32,435 nt of DNA. Origin: Chloroflexota bacterium. GTDB taxonomy: Bacteria; Chloroflexota; Limnocylindria; QHBO01. Where the stretch lies: assembly GCA_005879815.1 (NCBI GenBank), contig VBKA01000069.1, forward strand, positions 1 to 32,435, read 5' to 3'. The notes beneath the pieces are model-generated. The model saw only the letters and a program-made list of their open reading frames with translations. It was not told the origin of the DNA and did no database searches. How positions within the stretch are numbered: position 1 is the stretch's first letter; the number at the start of each line of letters is the position of its first letter. Below, piece after piece: positions 29,680 through 32,435 of this stretch. The position numbers and the translations under genes were made by a program.

Positions 29680-30410
29680 GCTTCCCGGGGCCGGGCGACC
29701 TTTACAAGTCCGTCAAGGAATCGCAGATCTGGCGATCCTTCTTCCGCCAGCCGTACCCGACCACCAGCCGCACGCGCGCGCTGGCGGTCATGAACAACGT
29801 CTTCCTCCACCTCCACCCGGTGCGCGTCAAGCGTCACGCCGTGCGCTACACGTACACCTTCTGCCTTGGCGGAATCAGCTTCTTCCTGTTCCTGGCGCTG
29901 ACCGTGACCGGGCTCTACCTGATGTTCTTCTACGTCCCGTCGGTGAGCCGCGCCTACCAGGACATCCTGTCGATCGAGAATTCGGTCGCCTTTGGCTCGC
30001 TCGTCCGCAACATGCACCGATGGGCCGCGCACCTCATGGTGCTGACCGTCTTCCTGCACATGATCCGGGTCTTCTACCACGGTGCCTACAAGCCGCCGCG
30101 CGAGTTCAACTGGGTGGTCGGCGTGGTCCTCCTGCTGCTCACCCTGCTGCTGAGCTTCACCGGCTACCTGCTGCCGTGGGACCAGATCGCCTTCTGGGCC
30201 ATCACGGTGGGCAGCCAGATGGCGACCTACGCACCACTCATCCCCGGCGAGTCGTCGATCTTCATCCTGGGCGGCATCGAGGTGGGCCAGAACACGCTCA
30301 TCCGCTTCTACGTCTTCCACGTGATCGCGTTCCCGCTCATCGCCGCCATCTTCATGATCGTCCACTTCTGGCGGATCCGGAAGGATGGCGGCATCAGCGG
30401 ACCCGTGTGA
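29676..30410 (+). CDS. Cytochrome b6-type subunit (N-terminal half of a split cytochrome b)
   Basis: The 244-aa protein is a four-helix cytochrome b. Heme ligands are H114/H128 (HRWAAH...FLHM, 13 residues between) and H215/H230 (FHVIAFP...IVHF, 14 between), the spacing of b6 rather than mitochondrial cytochrome b. Other b6 hallmarks are TFCLGGIS with Cys63 at the position that carries heme c(n), PREFNWVVGV, FTGYLLPWDQIAFWA and the ending FWRIRKDGGISGP. It sits in the cytoplasmic or inner membrane and oxidises quinol with the Rieske protein. It overlaps the FAD/Fe-S gene by 4 nt, and subunit IV follows 28 nt later. Confidence 0.95.
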   Translation: MSFPGPGDLYKSVKESQIWRSFFRQPYPTTSRTRALAVMNNVFLHLHPVRVKRHAVRYTYTFCLGGISFFLFLALTVTGLYLMFFYVPSVSRAYQDILSIENSVAFGSLVRNMHRWAAHLMVLTVFLHMIRVFYHGAYKPPREFNWVVGVVLLLLTLLLSFTGYLLPWDQIAFWAITVGSQMATYAPLIPGESSIFILGGIEVGQNTLIRFYVFHVIAFPLIAAIFMIVHFWRIRKDGGISGPV

Positions 30411-30438
30411 GCGTCGCTAGCATGGAGCTCGTAGAGCC

Positions 30439-31056
30439 ATGACCATCGAGAAGCGCCCCAACGCGATCGCCGACAAGACGGCTCCCAGCCAGGCGCCGCG
30501 GGTGCCGGCCGTCGAACGGCCCGGCGGTGGCCCAAAGCTGCCTGGCCCGCCCGGCGGCCCGGGAACCGAGCGCTTCCGGCTGCTCGCCTACGTCAAGCAG
30601 GAATCGATGGTCCGCGTCGACAAGCGGCCGGACGAGACCGTCCTCACCTGGCCGCACCTGCTCCGCGCCGAGTTCCTGATGGCGGGGCTCATCAGCGGTC
30701 TGCTGGTGGTCACCTCGTTCCTGATCCAGGCCCCGCTCGAGGAGATGGCCAACGCATCGGTCACCCCGCACGTGGCCAAGGCGCCGTGGTACTTCCTTGG
30801 TCTGCAAGAGATCCTCAGCTACTTCAACGCCACCGTGGCCGGTGTCCTCGTCCCAACCCTCTACCTGGTAGGACTGGCCATCATCCCGTACATCGACCGC
30901 TCGCCGTTCAAGGCGGCGCGCGATCGGAAGCTGATCTGGATCTTCTTCCTGTGCCTGATGGTGGGCGGCCTGATCGTGACCTTCATCGGCTCATTCTTCC
31001 GCGGCCCCGGCTGGAACTGGCGCTGGCCGTGGGAGGGGATCTTCTTCAACCTGTGA
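30439..31056 (+). CDS. Subunit IV-like (C-terminal half of split cytochrome b)
   Basis: The 205-aa protein has a Pro/Gly-rich soluble N-terminus of ~65 residues and then three membrane helices (~79-96, ~130-152, ~164-187), the layout of PetD/QcrC-type subunit IV. The quinol-site PEWY loop reads KAPWY (A115-P-W-Y118), so the catalytic glutamate of PEWY is absent. Similar APWY versions occur in some bacterial complexes and leave the proton path to other residues. It completes the quinol-oxidising half of the complex with the cytochrome b encoded upstream. The last residues GWNWRWPWEGIFFNL are aromatic-rich. The ATG lies 28 nt after the cytochrome b stop with only a weak Shine-Dalgarno (GTAGAG). 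Confidence 0.9.
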   Translation: MTIEKRPNAIADKTAPSQAPRVPAVERPGGGPKLPGPPGGPGTERFRLLAYVKQESMVRVDKRPDETVLTWPHLLRAEFLMAGLISGLLVVTSFLIQAPLEEMANASVTPHVAKAPWYFLGLQEILSYFNATVAGVLVPTLYLVGLAIIPYIDRSPFKAARDRKLIWIFFLCLMVGGLIVTFIGSFFRGPGWNWRWPWEGIFFNL

Positions 31057-31066
31057 GCAGCGCGAC

Positions 31067-31681
31067 ATGAGCACGAACCTCTCCTACGGGCCGGTCACCG
31101 AGCAGCCGGCCGGCGAGATCAGCCGGCGCACCTTCATGCGCCGCATGATTGGGGTGGGGGTGGGCGTGCTCTCGCTCGAGTTTCTTGGCGGCACGCTCGC
31201 GTTCCTCTATCCGAACCTGAGCGGTGGCCTCGGGGGCGAGATCGCGATCGGCAGCGCCAGCGACATCACCTCGCTCTTCCCCGACTGGGCCAAGGGCCAG
31301 CCCTTCAGCTACCCCAAGGCACGCCTCTTCCTGGTGAACGTCCCAGCCGGCAAGGCGCTGGTCGACGGTAAGGAAACCAGCGTGCCGGACCCCAAGGACC
31401 AGGTCCTGGCGCTGTACCGCAAGTGCCCGCACCTCGGCTGCCAGATCCCGCCGCTTTGCGAGAAGAGCCACTGGTTCGAATGCCTCTGCCACGGAAGCAA
31501 ATACACCATCCTCGGCGAGAAGCGGGCGGGTCCCGCTCCGCGTGGCATGGACCGCTTCCCGACCAGCATCACTGGCGGCCAGTACGTGGTGAACACCGGC
31601 AAGAAGGAGACCGGCCCGCCCATCGGCACCGCAACGTTCGACAACCGGGACGCCGACAAGATCCCGCATTGCACCGGCTGA
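31067..31681 (+). CDS. Rieske [2Fe-2S] protein with Tat-type signal anchor
   Basis: The 204-aa protein starts with a twin-arginine signal (SRRTFM at 19-24) followed by a single hydrophobic anchor, as in bacterial Rieske proteins that are folded before export. The cluster site is intact: C120-x-H122-x2-C125 (CPHLGC) and C139-x-C141-H142 (CLCHGS). C120, H122, C139 and H142 bind iron, and C125/C141 form the disulfide. An extra cysteine (C131) lies between the two loops. The mobile head would carry an electron from quinol at the b6/subunit IV site to cytochrome c, whose gene follows. It starts 10 nt after subunit IV. Confidence 0.95.
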   Translation: MSTNLSYGPVTEQPAGEISRRTFMRRMIGVGVGVLSLEFLGGTLAFLYPNLSGGLGGEIAIGSASDITSLFPDWAKGQPFSYPKARLFLVNVPAGKALVDGKETSVPDPKDQVLALYRKCPHLGCQIPPLCEKSHWFECLCHGSKYTILGEKRAGPAPRGMDRFPTSITGGQYVVNTGKKETGPPIGTATFDNRDADKIPHCTG

Positions 31682-31708
31682 GCCGATGCGCGACATCCTC
31701 CTGAGCCG

Positions 31709-32435
31709 ATGCGCCTGAAGACGCTGGGCGTCATTGTCGTCACGGCGCTGGCGCTCTTCACCGTCTTCTACTGGGTCACCGATCCGTCCCGCCTGACGGG
31801 CCGCCAGGCCCAGGCCAGCAAGGACGAGCTCGCGTATGGCGAACGCGTCTTCGCCAACAACAAGACCGACGCCTCCGCGGCCCAGTGCGCCCGATGCCAC
31901 GGCGATGACGGCAAGGGCGGCCAGGTGCCCGGGACCAAGAACATGGCTCCGAACCTCCACAGCCCCAGCATTGCCAAGAAGCTCAAGGTCAACCCGGATT
32001 ACGTGAACCTGGTGATCCGGTATGGCGGCGTCGTGGTGTCGGGCAACGTCAACTCCGACATGCCGGCCTGGAGCACGGAGGTGGGCGGATCGCTGACGGT
32101 GGAGCAGATCGATGCGGTGACCGCGCTGGTCACTGGATGGGCGGAGGAGGCGGCCTCACAGTCGCAGGCCCCTGTCGCCAACACGCCGGAGGGCGGCAAG
32201 CAGGTCTACAACTCCGCCGGCTGCGTCAGCTGCCACCAGCCCGATCTTGGCGGCGTGCCGGGAACCTACCCAAGCCTGCAGAACGTCGGCAACGAGATCG
32301 GCACCGGCCTGCCCACCCCGCCAAGCGGATTGGCCAAGATGAAGGCCGACTACGCCAAGGATCCCAAGACCTTCTTCACCAACTGGATCCGCGACTCGAC
32401 CAACAACTACAACGGCGGCACCGCGACCGGCATGC
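31709..32435 (+). CDS. Membrane-anchored di-heme cytochrome c (3' partial)
   Basis: The frame begins with ATG 27 nt after the Rieske stop and is open to the window edge, so at least 242 residues are present and the C-terminus is missing. An N-terminal uncleaved anchor (LGVIVVTALALFTVFYW) leads to two c-type heme motifs, C60-A-R-C-H64 and C172-V-S-C-H176. Candidate methionine axial ligands lie in SDMPAWS and similar loops. The first domain ends with LTVEQIDAVTALVTGW, the typical terminal helix of small c-type cytochromes. The second domain continues past the window. It is the electron acceptor of the Rieske/b6 complex and probably passes electrons to an oxidase encoded further downstream. Confidence 0.9.
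   Translation, partial: MRLKTLGVIVVTALALFTVFYWVTDPSRLTGRQAQASKDELAYGERVFANNKTDASAAQCARCHGDDGKGGQVPGTKNMAPNLHSPSIAKKLKVNPDYVNLVIRYGGVVVSGNVNSDMPAWSTEVGGSLTVEQIDAVTALVTGWAEEAASQSQAPVANTPEGGKQVYNSAGCVSCHQPDLGGVPGTYPSLQNVGNEIGTGLPTPPSGLAKMKADYAKDPKTFFTNWIRDSTNNYNGGTATGM

Noticed and set aside
30418..30423. TAGCAT as an internal promoter before subunit IV
   Set aside because: No -35 element or extended -10 (only CGC precedes it), and it lies inside a tightly packed operon; likely chance.
1..32435. CRISPR array, tRNA, rRNA, insertion sequence or phage genes
   Set aside because: I looked for direct repeats with regular spacing, T-loop-like sequences, transposases and terminal inverted repeats and saw none.

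Overview
The window is strongly GC-rich bacterial DNA, densely packed on both strands, with many start/stop overlaps of the ATGA or GTGA type. The gene set suggests an uncultured or deep-branching Gram-positive-like lineage, most plausibly Chloroflexota. It includes a bacterial Ku, a YkoE/YkoD/YkoC thiamine-precursor transporter, a YhaO/YhaN pair, a split b6/subunit IV-type cytochrome complex, lmo0937-like 48-residue membrane proteins, and many starts without a Shine-Dalgarno sequence. The phylum is inferred from gene content, not from a marker gene. No rRNA, tRNA, CRISPR array, insertion sequence or prophage is visible.

Layout. 1-1519 (+): the 3' part of ku, then a ligase-fold protein that has lost its catalytic residues. 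1523-5541 (-): a three-gene overlapping operon of a WYL regulator, a CYTH-domain protein and an O-antigen-ligase-like membrane protein with TPR-like repeats. 5584-6369 (-): a lipoprotein. 6443-9767 (-): a large HTH/4xGAF/GGDEF/HD signalling gene broken by an out-of-frame indel near 7628. 9915-10670 (-): a membrane GIDE-like protein. 10834-13327 (+): a secreted beta-propeller-like protein, an M23 peptidase and a lipoprotein, chained by 4-bp overlaps. 13302-13817 (-): a YbaK/EbsC-type deacylase. 13840-17599 (+): a promoter, a TPP riboswitch with a downstream hairpin, thiamine pyrophosphokinase and the ykoE-ykoD-ykoC ECF transporter. 17630-18946 (-) and 18992-20614 (+): an FAD oxidoreductase diverging from an alpha/beta-hydrolase-fold protein, a Bcp peroxiredoxin and a 48-aa membrane protein. 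20697-20893: a second 48-aa membrane protein and a strong terminator. 20953-24604 (+): a YhaO/YhaN nuclease pair. 24711-27523 (+): a PIG-L deacetylase and a class B penicillin-binding lipoprotein. 27540-32435 (+): a strong promoter and a respiratory operon of an NAD(P)H/FAD/Fe-S subunit, b6-type cytochrome b, subunit IV, Rieske protein and a di-heme cytochrome c that runs off the window.

How the genes work together. The thiamine block senses TPP, imports a precursor and makes TPP. The last operon looks like a quinol-oxidising b6/Rieske complex with a translationally coupled flavin/Fe-S partner. The YhaO/YhaN pair and Ku concern DNA ends. Three recurring themes stand out. First, several enzyme-fold proteins have lost catalytic residues (the ligase-like protein, an alpha/beta hydrolase and an HD domain). 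Second, TANNNT -10 boxes lie only 6-8 nt before several start codons, which suggests leaderless transcription. Third, operons of mixed function are tightly overlapped.
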